Of a stretch of DNA of 64,000 nucleotides, positions 1 through 9,969 are shown piece after piece. The DNA is taken from assembly GCA_903995115.1 (NCBI GenBank), contig LR877166.1, positions 372,001 to 436,000 of the forward strand, in the 5' to 3' direction. A model generated the notes under the pieces. The model ran no database searches and was not told where the DNA came from. It was given only the letters and a program-made list of their open reading frames with translations. The position numbers were made by a program, and so were the translations under genes. This DNA is from Angomonas deanei (lineage: Eukaryota > Euglenozoa > Kinetoplastea > Trypanosomatida > Trypanosomatidae). How positions within the stretch are numbered: the stretch's first letter is position 1; each line of letters opens with the position of its first letter.

Positions 1-51
1 TTTTCTTTTTATTATTATAGAATTAGTTTTTTTTTTTTTTTTCCCCTTTCC

Positions 52-855
52 ATGCGACCCTTTCTCCAACTTAGCACCCGCGGCATGCGACTCTATGGCG
101 GCCGCCCCCCCTGCCTCCGCCTCACCACCCTCCCCCTCCTCCGCGGCATCAGTAGTCCCTCCGTCTCCGCCGATATCGCGGACAGCAAAGGCAGCCGCAA
201 GGTGACGCAGGAAGAGATCGACGCTCGTGAACGACGGGAGGAGCGCCGGCGGGACCCCAACGCCCATACGGAGGAGGTCCACCAAGGGACGGTGGGCGAG
301 GCGGGCGGGTACAACCCTTGGGAGGTGCTAGGACTCAAACCCGGCGCCACCACCCAAACCATCCGACTACGCTATCATCAACTCATGAAGGAGGTGCACC
401 CCGACATGGCGCCAGACGGTGGGGATATTCCTCGACTGAATCAAATCAATAAAGCGTATGAGCTCGTCACCAAGAGCCCCACGCTCGACCGGCGGTACCG
501 CAACTTGGTGAGTGACACACAGTATGTGTATTATAAGTTTCTACCGGAATGGATGGCCAGAAATGTCGACGAGATGCCACGGTACTGGTCGTGGGTGAAG
601 TGGCGCACGCCGTCTGGGTTTCAAATTTTTTTAATGCTGGTGGGGTGCTACGCGTTGGGGCGATTTTTTTCCGCGATGCCGAAACTGACGACGGTGTTTT
701 GTGTGTCGGTGCTCATTGACGTTTTGTTTCACACGATGATTGCCCCCGCGGCGCTTGCGATGCTCTTCTTGTATAGTATTATGGCATACCGTAGCTACGA
801 CATGGCCTGGCTGACCTCGCCCAAGGGATTCCTGCGAAGGGAGCTGGGATACTAA
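52..855 (+). CDS. J-domain (DnaJ-like) protein, probably mitochondrial membrane
   Basis: A 267-residue protein with a J domain at about residues 88-150 (PWEVLGLKPGA opening) and the diagnostic HPD at 116-118, which stimulates Hsp70 ATPase. The first 30 residues are rich in Arg, Leu, Ser and Thr with no acid residue, which fits a mitochondrial presequence (inference). Two or three hydrophobic stretches follow at about 188-205, 213-228 and 231-246, so it is probably a membrane-anchored co-chaperone. There is no Gly/Phe region or zinc finger, so it is a type III J protein. The ATG lies just after a T-rich tract. The Hsp70 partner cannot be told from sequence. Confidence 0.8.
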   Translation: MRPFLQLSTRGMRLYGGRPPCLRLTTLPLLRGISSPSVSADIADSKGSRKVTQEEIDARERREERRRDPNAHTEEVHQGTVGEAGGYNPWEVLGLKPGATTQTIRLRYHQLMKEVHPDMAPDGGDIPRLNQINKAYELVTKSPTLDRRYRNLVSDTQYVYYKFLPEWMARNVDEMPRYWSWVKWRTPSGFQIFLMLVGCYALGRFFSAMPKLTTVFCVSVLIDVLFHTMIAPAALAMLFLYSIMAYRSYDMAWLTSPKGFLRRELGY

Positions 856-1235
856 TCAATAATATTAATAATAATACTTTTTTTTTTTTTTATAATAATA
901 AGCGTTTCCGTCAAATGTTCTTTTTTTTTTTTACACGAAGATATTTACACACACACACATATATATATATAATACTATGATGAGAATTTATTTTTGTTTA
1001 TTTTGGAATTGATGTGAACAAAGAATTGTTTTTTTTTTTTTTTTGATTTCTGCTGAATATTGTATTTTCCCTCTTCCTCCTTTTTTAGCAAAAAGAAAAA
1101 AAAAAATAACCTTTGCTACAGATATTTCTGTTTTTTTTTTTTCATTTTATGTATATTACCTGAAAAGCAAAGAATTATATAATTTATTGAACGTTTTTAC
1201 TTTTTATTATTATATATTCACACAATTGTTCATTC
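856..1235. other. Intergenic, homopolymer-rich
   Basis: AT-rich spacer with several T runs of 10 or more, a CA/TA microsatellite near 950-972 and an A run near 1097. It presumably holds the 3' UTR and polyadenylation region of the J-protein gene and the trans-splice site of the next gene. No gene seen. Confidence 0.6.
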
Positions 1236-2312
1236 ATGTCGAACCCTAGTGGTCGAACGAAGCACGTCACCGTCTTGGACGTGAACCCCGCTGAATCCAA
1301 CAACACCAGTCAGAACACCACTGACAATAATAATAATAATAGTAATACTAGTAACAATGTTGTACAGGCGCATGTGATTCATCAGATTAGTGATTATGAA
1401 AATATTTTAAGTTCCATTGGCGACCCCAACTACCGCCGTATCCGAGGTTTGCTCGAGGGCGACGGAGAGACGCCGGCGGAAACGTTACCGAACATTCAAG
1501 TGAGTTTTGAACTGTTCGAAATTGTCCAAAACCGCTTTGCCGCGACGAAACAAACGTTAGAGCGCACCAAGAACGATCTTCTCACCCGTAATCAACAATA
1601 CTCGGTGCTAGAGGCGGAGCTGGCCAAGATGGGCGAGGAATATGCCATCATGGAAAAGAAAAAACGCGAGGCAGAAGACAAAAATTTACAGTTACACCAA
1701 CAGTTGGCCAAGAATGAGGTGCACACGGAGCAGCTACGGAAGGAAACGCTCGCTGCCAGGGAGGAGATGGAGACAATGCAACAGTCCATTGTGTCGTTGG
1801 AGGAGGAGTTGGTGCAGTCGCAGCAGCGCGTCGCCGAGACACTGGTGTCCCTCTCCCAGCGGGATGCAGTGGTGGCGACGTTGCGGAGGGAGTTAGGCAA
1901 GTACGGCCGTGGCGGGCACGGTGGGGGTAGCGCTGGCCCTGGCGGTAACACCGCAGCAGACGGTAGTGCCCCCGATACGTTACAAGATATCGCTGAAGAG
2001 GTGGAGGGACGATCCAACGAGGCACGCATGAAATTATCCCTGGCAGAGTACGAAACCAAATACAAGAAGGCGGAGGAGGAAAAGTTATTTATTCTCAGTC
2101 AGCACGATGCGTACCTGTCCCATGTCGAAGAGGTCGTCTCCACCTACGAGAGTCAGTGCATGACCCTGGAGGACGCCATCCAGCAGCACGCGTGCGTCAC
2201 CTCGTCCTACTTTACGAGCAGCACCTACTATGAAAGTATCCAGAAGGAATTGCAACAACAGAAAGAAACCCCGGCGAGTGACTTTGCCGGTTTAGCACGG
2301 AGAAGCGGATAA
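1236..2312 (+). CDS. Coiled-coil protein, N-terminal piece of a frame-interrupted Asn-rich gene
   Basis: A 358-residue ORF with an Asn-rich N-terminus and a long Glu/Gln/Lys/Leu coiled coil at about residues 95-215 and again after a Gly-rich linker (about 225-245). The family is not recognised. The ORF ends at 2312, but coherent coding continues in the +1 frame from about 2297 to 2470 (reading HGEADKQTLLLDKIN, then a Gln/Glu-rich helix). It then passes into the frame that stays open from 2459 to 5347. The piece is therefore probably the start of one large gene reaching 5958. The function could be structural or cytoskeletal, but nothing proves this. Confidence 0.65.
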   Translation: MSNPSGRTKHVTVLDVNPAESNNTSQNTTDNNNNNSNTSNNVVQAHVIHQISDYENILSSIGDPNYRRIRGLLEGDGETPAETLPNIQVSFELFEIVQNRFAATKQTLERTKNDLLTRNQQYSVLEAELAKMGEEYAIMEKKKREAEDKNLQLHQQLAKNEVHTEQLRKETLAAREEMETMQQSIVSLEEELVQSQQRVAETLVSLSQRDAVVATLRRELGKYGRGGHGGGSAGPGGNTAADGSAPDTLQDIAEEVEGRSNEARMKLSLAEYETKYKKAEEEKLFILSQHDAYLSHVEEVVSTYESQCMTLEDAIQQHACVTSSYFTSSTYYESIQKELQQQKETPASDFAGLARRSG

Positions 2313-2458
2313 ACAAACCTTACTACTCGATAAAATTAACATTGATAACAATAGTATCATCAAAAAAGGGTTGGTGCAGTGTATCGAGGCCCAGCGACAG
2401 TCGATGCAGGTGTCGGTAGAGCTCATTCGATTTCTTTCGCAGTTTGAAAAAGAAGTGA

Positions 2459-4843
2459 GTGGTGGCGAGAAAGGTATCTTTGCAAGAGGTGCGCGAGGAG
2501 TGGTCCAAGGCGGCCGTCCCTCAGTTCACCACGACCGTATTTGATAAGGTAAAGGCGTCCGTCGTGCAGCTCCGACAGGGATTGGTGCAGTGCTTATTGT
2601 TAGAGGAACAAAGTAGTAATAATACTAGTGGCAATAACACCAGTCATGTGGAGAAGAGTTTGGAAAAACCAGAAAAGGAACCCACACCGGTCGTTCCGGA
2701 TACTAATAAAGAAAGAGAAAAAGAGGAAGCGAAGAAGGTGGAAGAAAAAGTATTAGTGAGTGTGAGTACTAACACGACCTCACCCGTGATTGAACACAAG
2801 GAGACGATGACGGAAACAGAAACTAACAATGATAATGAGAATAAGGAAACTGAAAAAGAAAAAGTGATGACCGCGGATAGTTATGCGCAGACCGATGCCA
2901 TCGAAGAAGTGAAGCAACCTTCTCATAGTAATAACAGTGATGATGATAATAGGGAAGTACCTCATGAAGAAACTTTAACGGATAATAATAATAATGAGAA
3001 GAACACAACTGAGGAGAAACACAGTAGTCCTAAGGCGAGCGATACTGCTAATACGAACAATGAAAAGGAAAACACAGGCAATAATAATAATGATCAATCC
3101 TCTCCTAGTAATGTACAAGTAAAGCGACCTACCGTCACCGTCATGGGCAATGAGAATAGTGAACATAAAATAGAAAGGAAACAGAGCACAATTTTAGGCG
3201 AAGAAACCAACGAGAATGATGAAAAGCCCTTTTCCGATTCCATCACCGCCAATGAAAATATTCATAAAGTGGAAAACTGTGATGTGGGAGTGCAGACCGA
3301 CTTTGCCATTGCAATTGGGGATAACGATAATCGTAATAATAACAACAATGTAGAACAAAATGAAAATATTACTAAAAACGAAAATAATAGTAGCAATAAT
3401 AAGAATGATCAATCCTCTCCTAGTAATGTACAAGTAAAGCGACCTACCGTAACAGTGATGGGCAATGAGAATAGTGAACACAGAGTAGAACGAAAACAAA
3501 GTACAATTTTAGGAGAAGAAACAGACGATAATGAAGAAAAAGAAAAGCCCTTTTCAGATTCTATTACCATAAATAATAATAATATTAATAACAGTTGTGT
3601 GCGCTGTCCTCACTGTTCCAAGTATATCCATGAAGCCAGTGACGACGATGAAAATAATAATAATAATAACAATAATGATAATAAGAATAAAGAAGTTAGT
3701 TCACTAGCTCCTTCACCGGAGAAGACGCCGACAGAAGCGGCAAAGAAAGCAGAAACCAATAATAATAATATTAAGGAAAGTCTCCCCACACCTAAAAAGA
3801 AAGAGGATAACACGGAGAATAATCATGACAATGAAAACACAAACAATAATAATAATGATCAATCCTCTCCTAGTAATGTACAAGTAAAGCGACCTACCGT
3901 AACGGTGATGGGCAATGAGAATAGTGAACATAAAATAGAAAGGAAGCATAGCACTATTTTAGGAGAAGAAACCGAAGAATTGGATCATCATAGTAATCAA
4001 AATCATAACAATGAAAACCACGAAAATAATAATATTAAGGTGAATACGACAGAGTTGGAAGCCTTAAAAAAAGAAAAAGAATCTTTATTAGCAGAAAACC
4101 AAAATTTATCGCTCCAAAAATCAAAAATCGAAACCGAATCTGAAAACACCATTCACCACTTAAAAGAAAATATCAATAAAAGTATCGAAACGATTGCGGA
4201 AAAGGATAAAGAGATTGAACGATTATTATTATTATTGCAACACAATAATCATAACAATAATGAAAATCATAATCATGTAGTGCCTCCTCTGATGAACCCA
4301 TCCTCAGAGATACCTCAAAACAATAATAATAATAATATCAGTAATAATAATAATAATAATGAACACAGCTTTTCGTTCAATCGTCCTCCTCCTACCAGCA
4401 CACCTCACAACAACAATCAAAATAACAATAATAATAATAAATCTCAGAATGCGTTCGGTAATAATAATAATACTACGCCCATCAAAAACAATAATCATAA
4501 TAATTCTCCTCTTCCCTCGCCTGGTGTCCTGCCACCACTGCGGAAGTCTCCTTCCCCCGGCAACAGTCATTTAATATTTCAAAATAATAATAATAATAAT
4601 AATAATTATAATAATAATAATACGAGTCATAATAGTTCTATCCGACTGTCTCCACCGCCTTCCGCTAATATAAATAATAATAATAATAAAACTCAAAATA
4701 ATAATAATAATAGTGGAAAGTATCCGCTAAGAAAAGGTCCTCTCACTTCCAACAAACTCACAAAAGGTAATCTTCATAATAATAATAACACCATCAATAA
4801 TAATAATAACAAACCAGGGTCGATTCATCTAAAACCTTTATCC

Positions 4844-4877
<34 letters not shown>

Positions 4878-5347
4878 TCGTAAATAATAATAATAATAAT
4901 AGAAATCCATTACCCTCGCATACCTATCCTGCTCCTTCTACAAATAGTAATAATAATAATAATAATAATAATATTAAATACAATCCGAATAATAATATGT
5001 TTGTCAATAATCCAAATTTTAATTTTACCTTCACAGAAGAAAGCGATGACGACGATCATCATCCTTCTAGTGAGGCCGTACAGCAGAGAATCAAAAAACA
5101 AAAAGAGATGAATTATTATTATTCGCAACAGGAGAAAAATAAAAATAGTTCCTCTTTTTATGCCAATAAACTCACCGACCGAAAAGTATTATTATTGAAA
5201 AAGAAGGTGTTGTCGTACACGGGGAAAGAAAATAATTTTAATAATAATCATAATTTTAATCACAATGTCTATTACAGTCACTCCGCCCCCTCACGCGGAG
5301 AGGAGATGACTATTCTGCTTCTCATAATAATAATAATAGTCATATAA
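2459..5347 (+). CDS. Asn-rich low-complexity protein, central piece of the interrupted gene
   Basis: A 962-codon open frame that begins directly after an in-frame TGA, with no early ATG (the first internal ATG is near 2807). This supports its being a continuation of the upstream coiled-coil ORF rather than a separate gene. It is dominated by Asn runs from AAT/AAC repeats, mixed with acidic and Pro/Ser segments. It holds three near-identical 39-residue repeats beginning DQSSPSNVQV, a CxxC pair (RCPHCSK, near 3601-3625) and a coiled coil near 4050-4240. The last 15 or so codons before 5347 read AAT repeats in the Ile frame and look out of frame. Family not recognised. Confidence 0.6.
3092..3208 (+). 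repeat. 117-bp in-frame coding repeat, copy 1 of 3
   Basis: Encodes a 39-residue block beginning DQSSPSNVQV and ending TILGEET. Near-identical blocks lie at 3407-3523 and 3857-3973. Changes among copies are few: KIE/RVE, RKQ/RKH and some third positions. Confidence 0.85.
3407..3523 (+). repeat. 117-bp in-frame coding repeat, copy 2 of 3
   Basis: Second copy of the 39-residue block. It carries the EHRVERKQ variant. It is separated from copy 1 by Asn-rich spacer. Confidence 0.85.
3857..3973 (+). repeat. 117-bp in-frame coding repeat, copy 3 of 3
   Basis: Third copy, with the EHKIERKHST variant. It is preceded, like copies 1 and 2, by an Asn-rich stretch (a pure AAT run here and before copy 1). 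Such runs are a plausible substrate for the slippage or unequal exchange that made the copies. Confidence 0.85.
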
Positions 5348-5958
5348 CAGAACATTACAGAGATTTTTTTAACCAATTTTCGTATCAAAATAATCATATT
5401 AAATATAATTTTAACAATAAAGATCCCACCGCCCCTCGCTACGTGATACCGTCTTCTCAAATTAAAAATGAAAACAATAATGATGATGACAATGAAAATA
5501 ATAATAATAATAGAAGAGGCAGTCACGTCGATCCCAACGACAGCAATCATAATCATAAAAATATAAATAATAATAATAATAATAATGTTTCCTACTTGTA
5601 TTATTATTCTCCCTCTGAGGTCCCACGCCGCATCAACCCGAACCTCTTCGATATCCGTTATCACCTACGCATGCAGAAACGGCAGTGGCAGCAACAAAAA
5701 GATTATTTAAATAATAATAATAATCATAATCATAACCATAACAATTTTAATTTTAATTTTGGAAATTACAGAAATTATAGAAATAATCGACAAAAGTACG
5801 TGCAGGAGTTTTACGTCCGTGGCGCCCACTTGCACACGAGACGGTCGGCGTACCGGCAGCAACCTCAGCGATTCATCAAACTACAATCCATTTCTAAAAA
5901 TAACAATCGGAATAGTTTTGATGCGGTGATTTCGGGGAAAGGACTTTCTGGAAAATAA
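5311..5958 (+). CDS. C-terminal piece of the Asn-rich interrupted gene
   Basis: Coding resumes one frame back from the preceding piece at about 5290-5311 and runs to the stop at 5958. The AAT repeat here is read as Asn, and the sequence is continuous with the earlier part (YSASHNNNN, then SHITEHYRDFF). No ATG is present at the beginning, which again favours continuation of the upstream gene. The C-terminus is basic and aromatic (RYHLRMQKRQWQQQ, then an Arg-rich tail). No recognised domain. Confidence 0.55.
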   Translation, partial: YSASHNNNNSHITEHYRDFFNQFSYQNNHIKYNFNNKDPTAPRYVIPSSQIKNENNNDDDNENNNNNRRGSHVDPNDSNHNHKNINNNNNNNVSYLYYYSPSEVPRRINPNLFDIRYHLRMQKRQWQQQKDYLNNNNNHNHNHNNFNFNFGNYRNYRNNRQKYVQEFYVRGAHLHTRRSAYRQQPQRFIKLQSISKNNNRNSFDAVISGKGLSGK

Positions 5959-6202
5959 AAAAAAATGTAACATATTTATTTTAATGTAAAAAGAAAAAAA
6001 AAACGACCATTTTTGCTTATTTATAAAACAAATAATAATTACTTTTATTTTAAATTATTAATATAATTTGTGTTGCTTTTAATTGACTTTTTTTTTTTGT
6101 GTTTGATAATTTCTATACCCTCTTTTTCTCATTTTTTTTTTATTCTTGTTAGTTTATTATTATCTTTCTATAGATTCAATAATAATAATAATAAAAAAAA
6201 TA

Positions 6203-6283
6203 ATGAGTGACGACGATCTTCAGTCTCACGTCTCCACCCACTCTGTCCGGGCACGTCCGGCCATTCGGTTAGACAGCCTTCAC

Positions 6284-6320
<37 letters not shown>

Positions 6321-6532
6321 TAATGGATCCCCCACTTTGTTTACCGCCAGAGACGTCAATTCTTTTACGAACACCAGTCGGGTCCATTCCAAACAAAACT
6401 CCCAAAGTCAACGGTTTTATATTTCCTCCAAATCCGTGTCAGAGGGGTATTCCAATCCGCATAATAATAATAATCATAATCAAAATAAGGAAAGAGATGT
6501 GCTCTTTTACGAGGAGGAAAACACCGTGTTAG
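6203..6532 (+). CDS. N-terminal piece of a second Asn-rich interrupted gene
   Basis: The ATG at 6203 follows a T-rich tract. The protein opens MSDDDLQSHVSTHSVRARPA and runs into an Asn repeat at 6293-6316. After an A4 run at 6317-6320 this frame becomes implausible. The frame one base back is a good continuation (NNGSPTLFTARDVNSFTN). One more A in the run would keep a single frame. First piece of a gene that I read as reaching 8852. Confidence 0.5.
6293..6316 (+). repeat. (AAT)8 microsatellite coding for Asn
   Basis: Uninterrupted AAT repeat read as poly-Asn inside the second interrupted gene. Similar runs occur throughout 3.6-8.3 kb, for example near 4583-4620 and 4844-4875. Confidence 0.85.
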
Positions 6533-6879
6533 AGTTTAAAGAATCCATTTTGAAGAGTTATACCACCGTAAAAATAATAATAATAATAATAATGAAAAAG
6601 AGCGTGCCACCTCCCCCGAGCCCCGACCAGCCCTTTCCTTCCAGAAACGAAACAATGAAAACAATCATCATAAGAATAATAATAATGAGGAAGACAGCAG
6701 TGAAACAGAATCTAACAGCAATACCAATAATGATAATGATAATAAATCTCAGTCCAAGTACGTGTCCCCCACTCCACCCCCACGAAGGGCCTTCGTCCTC
6801 TCCAAGGAGACCGCCACTGGGGAGGAATCCTTTCTTCAAAATAATATTAACAATAATAATGAAAATAATGAAAAAGTAG
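6337..6879 (+). CDS. Second piece of the Asn-rich interrupted gene
   Basis: The open frame carries credible coding from about 6319 to 6570, including an acidic segment (ERDVLFYEEENTVLEFKESI). Past the A5 run near 6570-6574 the frame reads AAT as Ile and gives Ile/Pro-rich noise to 6879, so the real gene changes frame there. The listed start is a TTG, not a translation start. Confidence 0.4.
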   Translation: MFTARDVNSFTNTSRVHSKQNSQSQRFYISSKSVSEGYSNPHNNNNHNQNKERDVLFYEEENTVLEFKESILKSYTTVKIIIIIIMKKSVPPPPSPDQPFPSRNETMKTIIIRIIIMRKTAVKQNLTAIPIMIMIINLSPSTCPPLHPHEGPSSSPRRPPLGRNPFFKIILTIIMKIMKK

Positions 6880-7130
6880 AGGAAGGGGTATCGGAGGTGA
6901 TTGCCGAAGTTTATTTCGATAATAATAATAATAATAATGCGGACTACGCCCACCTGCTCCGACAGCCGCTGGCCCCAGGACAAGTCGTGGAGGAAGAAAA
7001 CATTAATCAAAATACAATCAAAATAATAATCATCATCATCATATTATGGAATCGGACAGTATCACCAGTCCTATGCCACGTCCCGTCAGCTACCACCCCG
7101 ATAATAATAATAATGATGCCACAACCATAA
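6573..7130 (+). CDS. Third piece of the Asn-rich interrupted gene
   Basis: Continuation one frame back from 6573, beginning with Asn codons and followed by NEKERATSPEPRPALSFQK. It goes on to VEEGVSEVIAEVYFDNN and HLLRQPLAPGQVVEEENINQ. Credible coding stops near 7017 at an A4 run before another AAT repeat. The remainder to 7130 is Ile-rich noise. No domain recognised. Confidence 0.4.
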   Translation, partial: NNNNNNNEKERATSPEPRPALSFQKRNNENNHHKNNNNEEDSSETESNSNTNNDNDNKSQSKYVSPTPPPRRAFVLSKETATGEESFLQNNINNNNENNEKVEEGVSEVIAEVYFDNNNNNNADYAHLLRQPLAPGQVVEEENINQNTIKIIIIIIILWNRTVSPVLCHVPSATTPIIIIMMPQP

Positions 7131-7900
7131 GGGAAGAGGCACCGATACGAGCGGAAAATGAAACGATCCCCTTTGATGAAAATAATAATAATAATAATAA
7201 CACAAATAATACAGAAATCACCGTCAGCTCTTTTTCCTCCGTCGGAGAGTCGAATCAAAATCAAAATAATAATAATAATGAAAATGATAATAATAATAAT
7301 AATAATGTGAATATGATTGGAGAGGCTAACTCCGGCACGGCCTTCAGCATGTGCTCCACCTCTGTGGTACAGTCGAATAATAATGAATTTAATAATAATA
7401 ATAATGAGGCTACCCCCGCCCGTGCCGGTGCTGGCTCCATGCTGCTGGTCGGTGGGGATACACCGTCCTTCTTTGCACAGTATAACCAAAACAACAATAA
7501 TAATAATAATGAAAGTGAAAATGAAAATAAAGAAAAGAAGGTGGCCGTCAGTGAGGAACTCTCCCTGGAAAGTGAGCACGCTCCCACCACTACTACCAAT
7601 AATGATAATAATAATATTAACACCAATGAGATTAATAACAATAATAATAACGTGGCGGAGTCTCCCTCGATTGCCATCACCGCAGAGACGACAACAATGA
7701 AGCACGTCGTGCCCTCTCCCTCTCCAGCCCCCATCACCCCTGTGGACAGTCCTACCAAGGAAGCACAGCGGCTGTCTGTCAATGTTAACATTGAGAATAT
7801 CAATCATCATCATCCCACACCAGTCTCGCAGCCGGTATCGCAGGAAAGGGTCAGCGAGGAGGTCCGCTCGTTGGTGCTCAATGCGCAGAAAGGAAATTGA
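7046..7900 (+). CDS. Fourth piece of the Asn-rich interrupted gene
   Basis: An open frame of 284 codons with an ATG at 7046. The same frame is open slightly upstream through Asn and His codons, so this ATG may be internal. Composition is Asn, Glu, Ser and Thr with Pro-rich spacers, ending in a helical segment (SQERVSEEVRSLVLNAQK). The natural continuation lies in the next frame from about 7888 (KEIERTRESLLASLTKK). This suggests one extra base near 7885. Confidence 0.5.
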   Translation: MESDSITSPMPRPVSYHPDNNNNDATTIREEAPIRAENETIPFDENNNNNNNTNNTEITVSSFSSVGESNQNQNNNNNENDNNNNNNVNMIGEANSGTAFSMCSTSVVQSNNNEFNNNNNEATPARAGAGSMLLVGGDTPSFFAQYNQNNNNNNNESENENKEKKVAVSEELSLESEHAPTTTTNNDNNNINTNEINNNNNNVAESPSIAITAETTTMKHVVPSPSPAPITPVDSPTKEAQRLSVNVNIENINHHHPTPVSQPVSQERVSEEVRSLVLNAQKGN

Positions 7901-8852
7901 GCGAACCCGGGAAAGTCTGCTGGCCTCTCTCACCAAGAAAACTCCCAATACGGATAATAACAATAATGATGATACTCATCATACAGTGTCTGCCCGCTCC
8001 CTACACTTCACGGCGGAGGAGGATCACACCCCCAACCTAAAATATTCTACGACCACTACTACCGTCAGCCCTGTCGTACAGTATTATGAAAATCATTATA
8101 AGAATAAGGAAGAACAGTTATTACAGCTACGAAAAGATTTACACACCATTGCGGACCGTATTAAGCGACGATTAACGGTGTATGACCGTCATCGGTATAA
8201 AATAATGTCCGCGGATGTGATTTTTTCAGTCGTGGAAAGTTGTTTATTGCAATTTTTGAACTTGCCAGAAATTAATGCTAATAATGAAAATAATAATAAT
8301 AATAATTCGACTTCGCATACACCGATTCACATGGGCAGTGCGGTGAAGCGACAGCGTGCCTTGGAGGAAGACTTCCACCCTAGTCCACTCAAACACACCA
8401 AACCTGAAAATAATAACAATACGCGTGTCACCACGGTGTCCCCCACCCGCACCCTCGAACGACTCTCCCAGCAGAAAGTAGTCCACGAAGAGGAGGAACG
8501 ACTTCTCAGTCTATTATTACTGGTGATGGAAGCCTTTAAACAAGTCTTTGGCGAGCGCTATGCGTGGCGGCACTTCGGGGCCACGCAGGCCACCCGACAA
8601 GACCTACGCACCGACCGTCGCACCTCCCAGCAGCTCTCCACGCATCCTGTCCCACTCGACGACGAAACGGTCTTGCAGGCCATTTTTTCTGGTTTGGAGG
8701 AAAGTGGAAAAACCATCGAGTGTGTGTTTCCTCGTCTACGACAGCAGTACAAATTATTTCATCATCATAATGAAAATAAGGAGTGCCCTCCGCCGTTGGA
8801 TATGCTAGTGTATTATGAAACCTTCGTGACGAGTCTGTCGGAGTTGATTTAA
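7888..8852 (+). CDS. C-terminal piece of the Asn-rich interrupted gene, helical domain
   Basis: The least repetitive part of the gene. It contains a Leu/Lys/Arg helix (EEQLLQLRKDLHTIADRIKRR) and a predicted helical bundle around SADVIFSVVESCLLQFLNL. A C-terminal domain runs from about 8450 to the stop (LLSLLLLVMEAFKQVFGERYAWRHF, ending TSLSELI). I do not recognise the family. Being the only ordered region, this end would be the place to search for homologues. The frame is also open upstream to 7782, but that part is out of register with the Asn repeats. Confidence 0.55.
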
Positions 8853-9277
8853 TACATAATAATAATAATAATAAAAAAGAATAGAGCACTTTTTTTTTTT
8901 TTTTTGGAATATCTTTTAAAAAGAGATATGGTTCGCATAGAATAGATTTTCGTCATTTGTGTTTTTTTTTTTTTGAGTTGTTTTTCGAATAGAACATTTA
9001 TAATACAAAAAAAAAAAAAAAAAAGAAAACGGTAAAAATGAAAAATAGTGTTTTTTTATTTTTTCCCTCCGTTTAGATGATGTTTCATGATTTAATTTTT
9101 TTTTTGTTTTACCAAAAAAAAAAAAACAGTTTTACTGCTATTTTTTTTTTTTTTGTTGTCATTGCTTTCTCCTATTAACAGGTTCCTCTCTCTTTCCTTC
9201 TTTCCTTTTTAGAAAAAAAAATGGCAATTCACATCATTATTATATCTTAATTATCATCCTTATCAGTATTCGTCTCA
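8853..9277. other. Intergenic with a clear trans-splice acceptor
   Basis: AT-rich with many A and T runs. A long pyrimidine tract at about 9182-9210 ends in the AG at 9211-9212, a likely spliced-leader acceptor for the gene at 9278. No other gene seen. Confidence 0.65.
9211..9212 (+). promoter_or_regulatory. Probable trans-splice acceptor AG
   Basis: First AG after about 28 bases of nearly pure pyrimidine. It would give a 5' UTR of about 65 bases before the ATG at 9278. Confidence 0.6.
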
Positions 9278-9766
9278 ATGCCGTTGAATCCTCAGGAAGA
9301 GGAACGGTACCGTCTGCTGCGCACCCTAAAAACCAAAATTGAAGAATTCAAAAAAAGAATGCAACACACATTTGATCTACTACAATCAGAAATGTATGAA
9401 TGGGAAACTCTGCGACACAGCGCCACTAATAATAAAAAAAATCATCAAAAAGAAGAAAAAATTAAAAAAAATATTGGCGACCTGCGCCAAAAACGACATG
9501 CGGAGTGTGACGCTCTTTTTCAGTTAAATACTACTATCAACCGTCTGGAAGGACAGCTATCAAATGATGATATGGAAAATGAAAATGACATCCCTACAAA
9601 CGACTACATTTCTCATTTATTAGAAATCATCATGATCTACACGGGGGAGGAGGCAATCGATTTTATTTTGGAAAAAATAAAAATAATGATGAAAGAAAAG
9701 TGGTTTCCTTCTTTGGAGAGTCGTCTGAGGGAACTGGAGGTGGAAATGGAACACATAAATCATTAA
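9278..9766 (+). CDS. Small coiled-coil protein, paralogue of the next gene's C-terminal domain
   Basis: A 162-residue, charged, mostly helical protein. Residues 10-92 align by eye with the C-terminal region (about residues 337-430) of the next protein. Both have a Leu-spaced helix, a basic linker, a helix containing RxxECDAL (HAECDALFQLNTTINRLEGQL against LRECDALRELYERILTLEAPL), and a similar final helix. No catalytic motif is present. It is much more AT-rich than its neighbour. It could be a duplicate of that domain that lost the enzyme part, or a partner subunit that was fused in the neighbour. Function unknown. Confidence 0.75.
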   Translation: MPLNPQEEERYRLLRTLKTKIEEFKKRMQHTFDLLQSEMYEWETLRHSATNNKKNHQKEEKIKKNIGDLRQKRHAECDALFQLNTTINRLEGQLSNDDMENENDIPTNDYISHLLEIIMIYTGEEAIDFILEKIKIMMKEKWFPSLESRLRELEVEMEHINH

Positions 9767-9939
9767 AAAATAATAATTTTTAATATTATTATTATATTTT
9801 TATCTCTCATTTTTTTGCTTTATTTGGTTTCGGTACATTTTTTTTTTTTTGCCTCAAATAGCATTTTTTCTGTTTATTACCTTTTCTTCCAAAGCAAACA
9901 AACAAAAAAAAATACATTTTCTCTCCTTTTATTTTTTTC

Positions 9940-9941
9940 AG
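9940..9941 (+). promoter_or_regulatory. Probable trans-splice acceptor AG
   Basis: First AG after a T/C-rich tract (about 9915-9938). It would leave a 28-base 5' UTR before the ATG at 9970. Confidence 0.6.
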
Positions 9942-9969
9942 CACCTACAAAAAAAAAATATTAAATAAA

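Noticed and set aside
7007-7963. 318-codon - strand frame rich in Ile
   Set aside because: It reads the reverse complement of AAT repeats as Ile codons. The other strand has coherent Asn-rich coding pieces.
1236-8852. Programmed ribosomal frameshifting as a general explanation for the Asn-rich genes
   Set aside because: The changes go in both directions and most lack a slippery heptamer. Sequence error or recent decay is simpler. Only the site at 39733 is kept as a candidate.
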